Of a DNA stretch of 64,000 bases, positions 45,322 through 55,020 are shown in pieces. Location of the stretch: positions 992,001-1,056,000 of the forward strand of contig JAGTJL010000008.1 of the NCBI GenBank assembly GCA_020746875.1, written 5' to 3'. The first letter of the stretch is position 1; the number at the start of each line of letters is the position of its first letter. Position numbers and translations under genes: made by a program. A model generated the notes under the pieces. It ran no database searches. It was not told the origin of the DNA and saw only the letters and a list, made by a program, of their open reading frames with translations. This DNA comes from Rhexocercosporidium sp. MPI-PUGE-AT-0058 (Eukaryota > Ascomycota > Leotiomycetes > Helotiales).

Positions 45322-46832
45322 TTAATCAAACAAAATCTCAACCAAACGTCTTTCTGCAGCCTCCGCATTCCAATCAACTAATTTGCGCTCCTTGGTTTCG
45401 TTCATCTTTCGTTCCACGAAGGGTTCCATAGCGATTTTCTCAGCCTCACTAAGAAGATGCAGCCGTGTCTTCCACAATTCATTTCTAAGGACTCCATGCT
45501 GTCTGATTCCAAAGAATCTCTCGTCCAAGAAGGCCCAGAAGAGAGCATCGAATGCCCAGCTTTTTCTTGCTGCGTAACTTAGCCAGAATCTGCCTGTTTG
45601 CCAGCTCTCACGCATGTATGTTGACAGCGGGACTTCCATACATCTCTCATTACACCCCGTGGTAGCCCCAGCCTCAGCCGTCTGCATAGCTGATAACCAA
45701 ATCTTCATGCGCGGCTCATAGAACTTAACCCAGTCCTCAATGCCATCGTCCCACATATCAGGCGCATCGAGGACTAACCACCATGGGGGATCAAGGGAGA
45801 ATTGACTAGGGGCAGCATACGTGAACTCCCAGTCAATGATAGCGGCGACATTGTTAGAGTCGTCAAGAAGTATGTTGCCTGCTCGTAGATCGTCGCAATA
45901 CAGCCGAAAAGAGCCTGCAGTGGCAGGTGCAGGTGATAAAATCGTGATCATAGTCTTGGATTGTGCTGACCAATTATCGTCTTTAAATCCAAAGGTTGAG
46001 ATCTTCCCTTCCCTTGCAAGCCTGCGAAAGATTTGGCGAGCGACGTATTTGTTTCTGCAATCATCTGCTGAGGTGACAAGGTCGTTCTGCTGAAAAGCAA
46101 GCTGAGCTAAATGCATATCTGCGAGCTCGGTGTAGTATTCGTCCGCCGTCTCATACGTCTTCTCTCTTGGGGGTAGTATTGAGCGTGGAATACCTGCTAG
46201 CTGAAGCATATCGTTCATGTTACGAGTGATTGGACGTGCTGCCACGGAGTAGGAACCTTCGCCGGACTCGAGTAAGGACCCAATGCGAGGAAAGGTATGC
46301 TGCGAAAGCTCTAATAAGCAGCTTGCAACCTTTCTGTAAAGATCTTTGAGGAAGTCCTCCGAATAATCGGATCCAAAATGAAGGTTTTGTTGGTATCTTC
46401 GTTAGTGGCGTTGAGCGCAGTCGACATCGAATGATGATGTTCAACATACTTGATGATGAGATAGTATCCTAGCTCAGGAATCGTACCATGATAGAGGACT
46501 GGGGCAATCGGTATGCGGGTTTGCTTCTCGATGTAGCCAGCAGTTGCAACCTCAATCAAGTTTTTCTCCTCGGGGAATTGAGCGTAGCAGGGAATGGGTC
46601 TTCGAACTACGACATCTGAAGAGGAGCATGGGACCCGTAGTCTGTATATAATGTTGTACCCGCCGATATTCATTGGAGTAACCCAGTTTGAAGGACGGCC
46701 AAACTTTTTAGTTGCTAATGCCTCTACAAGGCGAATGGTGGATCTCTTCCGCAGCTCTGGCTGCGTCTTTTCCCATTCCTCATCGTTTCTATCCCATACC
46801 AGGTTGTCAAAATCCTCCCGAGTATCTCCCAT
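45322..46832 (-). pseudogene. Aminoglycoside phosphotransferase-like (APH) protein, single-base frameshift
   Basis: Starts at ATG 46832 with MGDTREDFDNLVW, the usual opening of this fungal APH subgroup, rather than at the longer ORF start. Recognisable parts: NIGGYNIIYRLRV (N-lobe loop), VVVRRPIP, IPIAPVLYHG, TALNATNED and ILDP, then in another frame DYSEDFLKDLYRKVASCLLELS, FPRIGSLL, NDMLQLAGIP, the catalytic-loop region YCDDLRAGNILLDD and IIDWEFTYAAPSQF. The Asp-Leu-Arg-Ala-Gly-Asn core and IDWE metal motif are intact. The two halves are out of frame by one base at about 46366-46373. A GTATGT...TTTACAG intron of about 125 nt would restore frame but would delete conserved residues. Such proteins are common in fungi and are not drug-resistance genes as a rule. 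Either a young pseudogene or an assembly indel. Confidence 0.75.
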
Positions 46833-47812
46833 AACTGATGCCAAATGTGAGTCGTGACCCTTGTTTTGAGAGGCCCTAACTTGGAACCGAGGATGGGGAA
46901 ACAAAGAGGGCAGTGATTTGGGGAGATGGCTAACAGGGCCGAAATAAATCGGGGATAATGAGCATAAAGGATAGCATGACGAAGCTACCTCTTCGTCGTA
47001 GTAGCAGAGCAGTGACACGGAGAGAGGAGCTTTGCATGAGACCTACCACAACACCTATCCCGAAGGTCTTCGCTGGAAGTAAACATCGTTCACAGAAATG
47101 GAAAATGTCACAGTCACATGATACGGAACTGCCCAGCTTGCTGACAAACGGCTGGATTGGTGAGCAGCCATTGGCTCGCTCGCTTTGATTTGGATAATGT
47201 CTCATGCAACAATACGATGAGAGGAACAGTCCCATGCTCTGCTGTGCCTCCTGCACAAATATCTAAGCTGACGCGGCGACGCGAAGGACTGAGAGGCTCA
47301 TCACTGGTCTCTCTGCATTTCCAGCCTTGCCCTCGCTCCCTGCTCCTCATGTTGTTGGCTTGGTCGCTTACCGTCACGTGAAATTCCAAAATTTTCCCGA
47401 TCTGACAATAAGACTGTCCGAACAAGCCTTGTATTCTACAGGGTGCTGACGTTTCATCGGACGTACCGCCTTACAAGGCGTGCTCGGGCATTAGTAACGC
47501 TCTCGAGGAGCTTTCATCATTGGTTCTTTTACTTCAAGCTCGTCAAATTTTCCTTTGAGTGGTGCGAGATGGGGAATTTGATTCGAGGCTGAGGCTTCAT
47601 CTCCTGGTTGAGGATATCTTGCAACGTGTAGGAAATTGCGTTTCCATTATGTGTTCCTGTCAGCTTCGATTTGGTGTTCGTCGTCCTTGGATAATATAAG
47701 TAGCCAGTGTTATCCATCATTAGATTCGACTTTCCAAATTATATCTTCGTTCTTCCTTCCTCGTCCATATCAATCGTCTAGTCGGGTTTCTCTCTTGTTC
47801 TCAGCTTCCACT
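46833..47812. other. Divergent intergenic region
   Basis: Lies between the APH-like locus (-) and the RTA1-family gene (+). Extensions of both flanking ORFs into it start at non-ATG codons or add low-complexity leaders. No separate gene is seen. Confidence 0.45.
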
Positions 47813-48883
47813 ATGTCTTCCACCACCTCCTTCCTCAGCAGCACAGCAACCTCGAGATCCGCCTCTACACCAACATGCCTCCGCGTAACTCCCGACAAGA
47901 ACGGCTACGTCCCAGAATGGGCTTGCGATTCAAACTACATGTACTATCCTTCCTTTGCAGCAGCTATCGTCTTCGCCGTCTTCTTCGGCCTTTGCCTCTT
48001 CCTCCACATATTCCAAGCAATCCACTACTCCAAGAAAAAGCTCTGCTGGGTCCTAATAATGGGCATCGCCTGGGAATTCGCATCCTTCTCTATACGCTCC
48101 GCCGGAACCCGCCACCAGCAAAGCACCCCCCTCGCCTTCGCATCCCAGATCCTCGTGCTACTCGCACCCATGTGGGTCAACGCCTTCGTATACATGGTTC
48201 TAGGCCGAATGATCTACTTCTTCACGCCAGCCCAGCAAGTCTTCCGCATCAAGGGTATCAAGATAGCCAAGATCTTCGTGTGGCTGGACGTCCTATCTTT
48301 CCTCACGCAGGTCGGCGGTGGTATATTAATCGAGCCGAGCAATTCTGCTAAGACGCAGATGATGGGTATACATATTTATATGGGCGGTATCGGGTTCCAG
48401 GAACTGTGCATTCTGCTGTTCACAGCTATCGCTATCCGCTTCGCTATCACCATGCGTCGTCTCGAACGCTCTCAAGGCCGCACCTCGTCCTCACGAATCC
48501 TCGATGGGAAACCGCATAACTGGCGCACGCTTCTGTATGTACTCTTTGCAGCCCTGGTCCTCATCACTATCCGTATCATTTTCCGCATGGTGGAGTTCGC
48601 GTCTGGTCTTGATCCAGATAAGAACCCGATTCCGTACCATGAGGCGTATTTTATGGCGTTGGATGCATTGCCGATGTTGATTGCTGGGGTGTTGTTCAAT
48701 GTCGTGCATCCGGGGAGGATACTGAGGGGTGAGGGAAGTGAGTTCCCGAAGGGGTTGAGTAGGAAGGAGAAGAAGGAGGTGAAGAGGGCGAAAAAGGAGG
48801 GAAAGAGGTTTGCGAGAGAGGAGAAGAAGGCTCTCAAAAGAGGAGAGAAGGAGGCGGGCGGTACGCGAAGGGAGATGGTTTGA
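47813..48883 (+). CDS. RTA1-family lipid-translocating exporter-like membrane protein
   Basis: Single exon, 356 aa from ATG 47813; upstream in-frame codons start at TTG and give no plausible extension. Seven hydrophobic segments are evident, including AAAIVFAVFFGLCLFLHIFQA, QILVLLAPMWVNAFVYMVLG, FVWLDVLSFLTQVGGGILI, ELCILLFTAIAIRFAI, LLYVLFAALVLITIRIIFR and LPMLIAGVLFNVVHPG. YVPEWACDSNYMYYPS, the GRMIYFF and IRIIFRMVEF motifs mark RTA1. The Lys-rich tail (about 45 residues) is cytosolic. Family members such as yeast Rsb1 and Rta1 affect sphingoid-base export and sterol-inhibitor tolerance; the substrate here is unknown. It faces a second RTA1 gene tail to tail. Confidence 0.9.
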   Translation: MSSTTSFLSSTATSRSASTPTCLRVTPDKNGYVPEWACDSNYMYYPSFAAAIVFAVFFGLCLFLHIFQAIHYSKKKLCWVLIMGIAWEFASFSIRSAGTRHQQSTPLAFASQILVLLAPMWVNAFVYMVLGRMIYFFTPAQQVFRIKGIKIAKIFVWLDVLSFLTQVGGGILIEPSNSAKTQMMGIHIYMGGIGFQELCILLFTAIAIRFAITMRRLERSQGRTSSSRILDGKPHNWRTLLYVLFAALVLITIRIIFRMVEFASGLDPDKNPIPYHEAYFMALDALPMLIAGVLFNVVHPGRILRGEGSEFPKGLSRKEKKEVKRAKKEGKRFAREEKKALKRGEKEAGGTRREMV

Positions 48884-49124
48884 GTAGTATGAGGGAGTGT
48901 ATTGGGTATTTGTAAGGTCTGGAGTGCTATAGATTGGTGGCTGAGCATTACATTGCTGAAGCCGCTTTGGAATTATTTTGGGCGTGGTGAAGATTTAGGT
49001 CCGGCGGCGGCTTTCATACCTACATTTCCTAGTCTGTATAATATGAAGTTTTTACAATAATTCTTGACCCCTGCATACAGCCGAAAGTACTGTACAAAGA
49101 AACCACCCTCCCTGGCAGCCCAGT

Positions 49125-50262
49125 CTAAGCTTTCGTAGTCATTGGCACAGACTCCACAGGTGCCTCAGTCGGCGTCTCAGATTGCGCATCCTTCTCCATC
49201 TGAATCGTAGCATACGACTCCTTGAACAAGAAACCCGGATGGAAAACATTCAAAACCACCACCGCAATCCAACATAGCACGCCATCCAGAATGATAAACG
49301 AGACCTCATCTTGCATGATCGGGTTCCTCCACCCACCAGCCATCTCAGCGATTCGGTAGATACAACGCAAGAAGATAGCGATGTAGGATACGAGGATGGA
49401 GATAAGTAGCCATTTGAAGCGCTTGGAGTGGATGAGAGCGCGATTGGCTTCGTTGTGCTGTCCTGAGAACTTCTTGATGCGGAAGTAGACGTCGCCTGCC
49501 ATGACGCCGAAGATGGCGAGAGTCACGACTTGCAGGACGAGGCCGAGCATCATTACGTTGTTACCGGTGCTGACTTTGGCGGTTCCTCGGGAAGCTATCA
49601 CGGCTCCTGATCTGTGGTATGTTAGTCGAACGAAGACATACTGATGGCGAGGTCGGGAGACTGATGTACTTACGTCTGGATGAGAATCGACAGGATATCA
49701 CAACTCACAAAGATCCAAGTGTATAGTCTTGGCGCGATACGAGAGAACCTAGATCCGTAGATGATGATGACGTGCTTCAAGGTAAGATAAATACCTCCAG
49801 CAATGAACGCCGGGGATACGGTCAAACAAACGAGTTGAATCCCAAGACTTTTACATCCAGTCAGCACCTCTTCATATTCGTTCGAAAAAGATACTGAGAT
49901 GTGGAGCAAAACTTACTATGCTCGACTCCAAGGATCGTCTCTAAGTAACAAACGACCAACATATCCTGCGCCAATCAGCGTTTGTCCGCTGCAATCTTCA
50001 GTCGCAAGCGGAGAAACTCACCAACACTCTCTCCAAAACATCCGACTCCCAACGCGACCAAAAAGGTCCATGACCTCGATCTGATCGCCTGGTAGATGTG
50101 GAGGATCATAGAAATACCGAACAGGACAATCAGGATAAGCGTAACCGGCTTGTTGGGGAAGTAGCCATAGACTGAGAAGCTGACGGGGCAGGTATCGACG
50201 GTACAGTTCTTCGTAGATTGTTTCACCTCTCTGGTGAGCAACTCCACCAAAGACTCCATCAT
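49125..50262 (-). CDS. RTA1-family membrane protein (second copy)
   Basis: Exons 50262-50022, 49965-49917, 49847-49674 and 49611-49125 (introns 56, 69 and 62 nt) give 316 aa. Family features: SVYGYFPNKPVTLILIVLFGISMILHIYQA, GYVGRLLLRDDPWSR across the first intron, LVCLTVSPAFIAGGIYLTL, PRLYTWIFVSCDILSILIQTSGA across the last intron, CIYRIAEMAGGW and FHPGFLF. The short N-terminus has two sequons before helix 1. Three introns against none in the neighbouring paralogue, and low apparent identity, indicate that the pair is not a recent tandem duplication. Its Asp/Pro/Gly pattern (RDDPWSR) is closer to the canonical RTA1 group than that of its neighbour. Confidence 0.92.
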
Positions 50263-50678
50263 GATTAACTTTGGGATAACGTTTTTTTTTAAAAGGTCAA
50301 ATCACAAAACCCAGAGGCGCAAACAGAAGAAAAGAAGCTTGAAGTGACGTCCCTGCGAGATAAGAAATAGGACGCCTTAAGAACAAGGGAAAACACATGC
50401 CATACTTATGGGAACGACATCGACGCTGTGAATGGCCCGTATCCGTACAGGAAGCCCGTCCATTCGTCTGACGCTTCGCTGTTTTTACCCATTCGCCGCC
50501 GTTATCCAGACCTTCCCATTGCAGCTGTTGAAGAAGCGCCGTACCCAGCGAGGTCTGATTGCAGCATTCGTTGGATGTCTGCTTGGGGCCAACTCGGCCA
50601 AGGGATGATAGCGGGGGAAATATTTCTTGGGAGAAGGCCCTTCGAAGGTTGGACTCCGGGATTGGTCTGGATTTGACG
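50263..50678. other. Divergent promoter region
   Basis: A 416-bp head-to-head gap between an RTA1 gene and the RapZ-C-domain gene. The upstream end of the latter's ORF could start as far left as 50559, which would shrink the gap. An ORF at 50428-50676 is out of frame and probably a shadow. Confidence 0.5.
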
Positions 50679-51581
50679 ATGAGACCCTTGCTGCCGTATT
50701 CAGCGCCTTCTGATTGGATGCTTGGACAAAAACCTGACGTCGAAAAATACCCGGCCCTAAAGTTCCGAGCCGAGCTTCAAGATCGGACTAAGGTAAGTCG
50801 GATCTTCCTCCACATTTCAATGTCGTCCTTGGGAGTCGCGACATCGCGTGCACAGAAGTACCTCGAGTCTTCCACTTCTTCATCACCCATCGAAGAGAAT
50901 CTCAATCTGCCAGCCTACGCGCAGAATGTCCTCGAAGACGTCGATCTCCCAGTCTTGGTCTTGATCTCTCATGGCCATGCGCCACCCCTCAATCCGCATC
51001 CGCAGTTGAGGTTCGATGTGCGTAGCCTCGCGAATCCTCCGAAGCATATCAGGGATAACCTCAATGGTACTTCGTGGAGGCTTCAGGAATGGATGCTATC
51101 CGATCCTAAGTTCGGAGAGAGGAGAGACGCTATAAGGAAGGAGATTGAGAAGGAGATGAATAGGATGACTGCCGAGAATGACAAGGAAGATGCCCTGAAG
51201 TTGGGACAGTACACCGATAAAATAAGACAAGATGTGGATTGGGGATTAGAAAAGAAGCAAAGAGAGAAGTATGCGAAAGAGCTGGCATCAGAAGACCAGT
51301 CAGGAGAAGAGGAATCTATTCCCCAGGATGTCGATACTTACTCGGAAGCAACGGATCAAGACAACTATTCGACACTTCGGGTGGGCATCTTTTGTGCAAT
51401 CGGCAGACACAGAAGCGTAGCCATGGTAGAAGAACTCGCAAAGATGTCCTGGCCAGGTTGGCAAATCAAAGTCGAGCATCGCGACCTGAACAAAAAGCGT
51501 GGAAGTAGGAAGAAGCCTGGTGGTAAAGACAGTCGCGGGACAAGGGGAGGTGGCATCCCGTCATATCTCGAGGGTGACTGA
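50679..51581 (+). CDS. RapZ C-terminal-domain protein
   Basis: About 300 aa from ATG 50679; ATG 50559 in the same frame would add 40 residues. The central block LPVLVLISHGHAPPLNPHPQLRFDVRSLANPP and, after a charged helical insert of about 110 residues, VGIFCAIGRHRSVAMVEELA and VEHRDLNKKRG match the two halves of the domain at the C-terminus of bacterial RapZ. In RapZ that domain senses glucosamine-6-phosphate and presents small RNAs to RNase E; no such pathway is known in fungi, so function here is open. The bacterial C-T-G-G-x-H is C-A-I-G-R-H. Sixty-three bases at 50793-50855, beginning GTAAGT after RTK and ending CACAG, could be an in-frame intron; both forms keep the frame. Confidence 0.78.
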   Translation: MRPLLPYSAPSDWMLGQKPDVEKYPALKFRAELQDRTKVSRIFLHISMSSLGVATSRAQKYLESSTSSSPIEENLNLPAYAQNVLEDVDLPVLVLISHGHAPPLNPHPQLRFDVRSLANPPKHIRDNLNGTSWRLQEWMLSDPKFGERRDAIRKEIEKEMNRMTAENDKEDALKLGQYTDKIRQDVDWGLEKKQREKYAKELASEDQSGEEESIPQDVDTYSEATDQDNYSTLRVGIFCAIGRHRSVAMVEELAKMSWPGWQIKVEHRDLNKKRGSRKKPGGKDSRGTRGGGIPSYLEGD

Positions 51582-51682
51582 TTTCCTACGTCTCTGCATA
51601 GGTAGATTCCAAAATCATAGCCACAAACTCTGTTGTTTGGAAAGATTGAGCGAGATGTGCAAATTGACGATCATTACGAACC

Positions 51683-52687
51683 TCAAGCAATCTTGACCAC
51701 GACCGATCCAGACAAACCTCCCTTCAATCCCCTCGAATAACCACCCCTCACACCCTCCTCCGTCATGCCATCAACAACAAGACCAACAGAAGTCTTGAGA
51801 TGTCCACTCTCAATCAACCTCGCAACCTCTTCCAGCTGCTCCCCACTCTCATCCACAATAAAGAATTTCTTCCTCAACCCCTCCTCCTCGACCTCCTCCC
51901 ACCCCCTCTCCCCCTTCTTCGCCCACCGAGGCGGCGGCGACCCAACCGTCACAACCCTCCCACCACTCCTTACCAACCTCGTCCCCCTCTCCAAACCCTC
52001 CGCACCCAGACAATCAACCAAAACATCAACCTCACCACCCTCCACTCCCCCCTTCACAACATCCTCCCACCGTCCCCCCTCAACTTCCTTATAATTAACC
52101 ACCAGACTCGCTCCCAGCCCTCTTAAACCCTCACATCCAACCCCGCCAACAGCAACCACCACTCCCCTCTCACCAACTCCCCTCCTGGCAATCTGCACCG
52201 CCATCTTCCCCACCGCGCCCGTTGCACCAAGCACAAGAACCTTCTCTCCCTCCCTCAACCCCACACAAGCCTGCCACGCCGTCAACGCTGCTCGAGGTAC
52301 ACTTGCCGCCTCCACAAATCCCACTCCCTTGGGCAGCTTCGCTAGGAATTTGACGTCGCAGATAGCGTACTCCGCCATACCGCCCTGTCCATCGTAAGGC
52401 AGTAGAGAGAACACTTCATCGCCTTCTTTGAAGGGTGGAGATGCAGATGAGATGACGGTGCCTGCTACATCGTGCGCGGGGATTCGAGGCGTGGGTGAGG
52501 AGGGTGGTGCGGGCCAGGAGAGCTCGTAGGGCGTTATGGCTGTGGCGGCGATGCGGATGAGGAGTTGGGATCCCGAAGGCGTGGGAAGCGGGAGAGTGGT
52601 GAGGGTAAGGGATGTGGGTGGGTTGGTAAGGTCGTAGGTTTGGGGTGTGGAGAGGGTTATGGCGTTCATTGTTGAAGGGAGAGACAT
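51683..52687 (-). CDS. Medium-chain dehydrogenase/reductase, quinone-oxidoreductase-like
   Basis: Single exon, 334 aa, 100 bp from the convergent RapZ-C gene. GroES-like N-terminal domain (RIPAHDVAGTV, FKEGDEVFSL, GGMAEYAI) and Rossmann domain with the NADPH loop VLVLGATGAVGKMAVQIAR (about residues 150-170). VPRAALTAWQA and GGRVVTVGSPPP are typical of zinc-independent quinone reductase/enoyl reductase members; the structural-zinc Cys quartet is absent. It should reduce alpha,beta-unsaturated ketones or quinones with NADPH. No signal peptide. A second Met at residue 7 (MNAITLSTPQ) is an equally good start. Confidence 0.9.
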   Translation of the reverse strand: MSLPSTMNAITLSTPQTYDLTNPPTSLTLTTLPLPTPSGSQLLIRIAATAITPYELSWPAPPSSPTPRIPAHDVAGTVISSASPPFKEGDEVFSLLPYDGQGGMAEYAICDVKFLAKLPKGVGFVEAASVPRAALTAWQACVGLREGEKVLVLGATGAVGKMAVQIARRGVGERGVVVAVGGVGCEGLRGLGASLVVNYKEVEGGRWEDVVKGGVEGGEVDVLVDCLGAEGLERGTRLVRSGGRVVTVGSPPPRWAKKGERGWEEVEEEGLRKKFFIVDESGEQLEEVARLIESGHLKTSVGLVVDGMTEEGVRGGYSRGLKGGLSGSVVVKIA

Positions 52688-53415
52688 GTTTGTTTGGTTG
52701 TCGTATTTTGATTTGTGTTGTATTCGTTTGGTGACAGTTGTGGTATCCTACGTGGGTTGGACAATTCGGTTGAATCAGTTGAAGAAGTCGAATGTGATGA
52801 TGAATGTGAACATTGACAATTCAGTAAGTCGTACCTTCCAGATGTCTTTTGAGAGAACGAAGTTGAAACTCTGAGATTGAGGGTCTATAACTACTTAAAT
52901 AGCCAGATCGCGGATCCCATCTCAAATACCCATCGTAGCACAGCATGCTCAAACACCAATGTCCATTGGACAATCCCTTGCAACTTTTCACCGGGCAGAG
53001 TTAACGTGCGTAAACAAGCCTTCTACCCGCGAGATGCGTATGATTTTCCGAGAAGCAAGCAGGTCGCTTAATCATCAGCCGTCCATGGTCCATCTCCTCG
53101 GCATTTGGATCGGGATGGGATAGGCTAATGAGATCGACGCGGATGCGCGATGATGGAAAAGCGAACCTACGAGATGTGCTGAGCCGAGATTTCGTAGGTG
53201 AACTTACAGACTAATGTGATGAATACGTGATGCTATTGCTTTGGCTACATCGATACCTAGGCACACCAATCATAAAACATGTCGTACGAGGACATTCATT
53301 GCAGCCAGAACGCTGGAACTCCGCCTCAATCCAACTCCAAATTCGGATCCAACCCAGTAAGTATGTATATATATGTGACATCCAAAATAACACTTACACA
53401 TCTCCAACCCCTCCA
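52688..53415. other. Intergenic, nothing recognised
   Basis: Upstream of the reductase and downstream of the nine-exon membrane-protein gene. Short ORFs only. Confidence 0.45.
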
Positions 53416-55020
53416 TCAGCAGTTCTCGTTACCAAACAACTCCTCCTTACTGTCAGCATACCTCACCTTCTGCATCCCCACATCGCTCGCACTGCCCTCT
53501 GTAACCGCCCTCACCTCACTAACCTCTCTCGTATGTTTCGTTTCGATCGTCACCACATTCGGCGGGATGCTATTGATCCTCTTCAACTCCAAAACATCAA
53601 AGTCTTTCGCAGTCACCATAGTCGTGACACCGGATTTCCGGCTCAGGTCTCGTAGGCCCATGTGGTAGGCTTCCATGTCTGAGATGGGTGGGCGGGGGAC
53701 GAGGCGCACGGGCGAGGTGGGATCGGAGGATGGTTGGAAGTTCGGGGATTGGGAGAGTGTGGAAGCGTTGTCTCTAGATGTTATCCAGTGGAGGACTAGG
53801 ACGCTGAAAAGGACTGCAAGAGGTTGTTAGATGAAATAGTAAGGAGGACTGAGGGAAGGGGCCATTACTGTCGATGTTGCAACACATTAGACATATCCAA
53901 CCTGGTTCTCCTCCCAAGGCCATCACGAGGGTGAGATTACTAGCTCTGGATCAGTCGATTCTCGATGAGTGCTGATGAAGTCTAAGTCTTACACGACGCT
54001 CGATATCAGAGTGCAACAGCTCCCAATAAATGTACGGAGTGCTACTGTGCGGGTTTGGGAGCCTCGATTCGTTCTATAGGAATAGAGGGCTTTGTGCTAT
54101 CAGTGGCCAGATTCCATAAGAAGTTTGAGTGGAGCATTGTGGTACTTACAGCGGAGGGGTATGAGGAACAAAGAGGTGAGGTAGACCTATGTTTGTTAGT
54201 AGAGGTGTTATAATTCTACGTATAGGCAGAGCTCACGTTGACCAAGATGTCAAAAGCGATGAGGGGTATCATAGCAGCTCTCTTCATTCCGATTCGACAT
54301 GAATCTTTCTCGTAGTCCGCGAATCGAAAGTAGAAGTTGAGTGCGATGACAACAAGGTATGGTACCAGCATCCCAAAAGAATTGAATAAATAGAGCTTAT
54401 CCTTCAGTCTTGACTTTGAGCTTCTTCGGATGATGTACTGGAAAAGTGGTCATCAGTGTATGTGTGTCCGTGTATGATCGTAGAAGATACTTACGACACG
54501 TTCCACCAGAAAGTAGTATATGAACTTCTAGAGTCAGCACAGCCTATTAAGGCTTCGGAGAAAACAACATACAACCTGGACGAATGTTAGTATACCAACC
54601 CTTGTACAATAGGTGACATATTATACTCACTTTCGTTGTCAAATAACAACTCAAGCAAAGCAGCAAAGCAGTAGAGCAAATGGAAGCAGAGGTATCTATC
54701 CCAAATCCTTGCGATATGATTGCAGTCCCCGAAACAAATAGGATTGAATCCACATAGATGGTGAGAATCACTGCAGGTTGTCTGCTGAGCTTCACAAGCA
54801 TCCCAAAGAATTCATTCTGACTTACGCCAGCAGACTAATGGTAGCCTAGACCAGTTCTGTACATTTTGAACTCGACGAGCTATACTCAATCAGCATGTAG
54901 CCTGTTTTGGTCTAATGTGAAGGACTTACAAAGACACACAGACAAGGTAGCCATTGACAACAGAGATAGGATCACTGAGATTACCGTTCCTGCCCTCGTT
55001 TCCTTCATCGGTAGACCCAT
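53416..55020 (-). CDS. Fungal multi-pass (receptor-like) membrane protein, nine exons
   Basis: Exons 55020-54930, 54879-54826, 54770-54631, 54527-54495, 54437-54237, 54186-54150, 54062-53993, 53939-53869 and 53813-53416 sum to 1095 nt, 364 aa in one frame. Seven hydrophobic segments can be drawn, among them TVISVILSLLSMATLSVCL, ILTIYVDSILFVSGTAII, FIYYFLVERVYIIRR, GMLVPYLVVIALNFYFRF, IPLIAFDILVNVYLTSLFLI and CCTLISSVVNLTLVMALGG. Family marks are ERVYIIRRSSKSRLKDKLY, CRIGMKRAAM, NVYLTSLFLIPLR and GEPGWICLMCCNID. The C-terminal 110 residues are cytosolic and Ser/Thr-rich. This architecture is widespread in filamentous ascomycetes without assigned function; topology suggests a receptor-like role, which is inference. 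The 103-nt intron 54630-54528 contains an internal AG/GT pair (see rejected items). Confidence 0.82.

Noticed and set aside
46311..47018. Longer N-terminus for the APH-like protein
   Set aside because: The 62 residues before MGDTREDF are unlike the family, whose members start with a similar M-x-DTREDFD.
54573..54575. Possible 3-nt micro-exon between two GT-AG introns
   Set aside because: Treating 54630-54528 as one intron gives TTK-KFI-Y-YFLVER, which keeps the family spacing; the micro-exon would add a residue.
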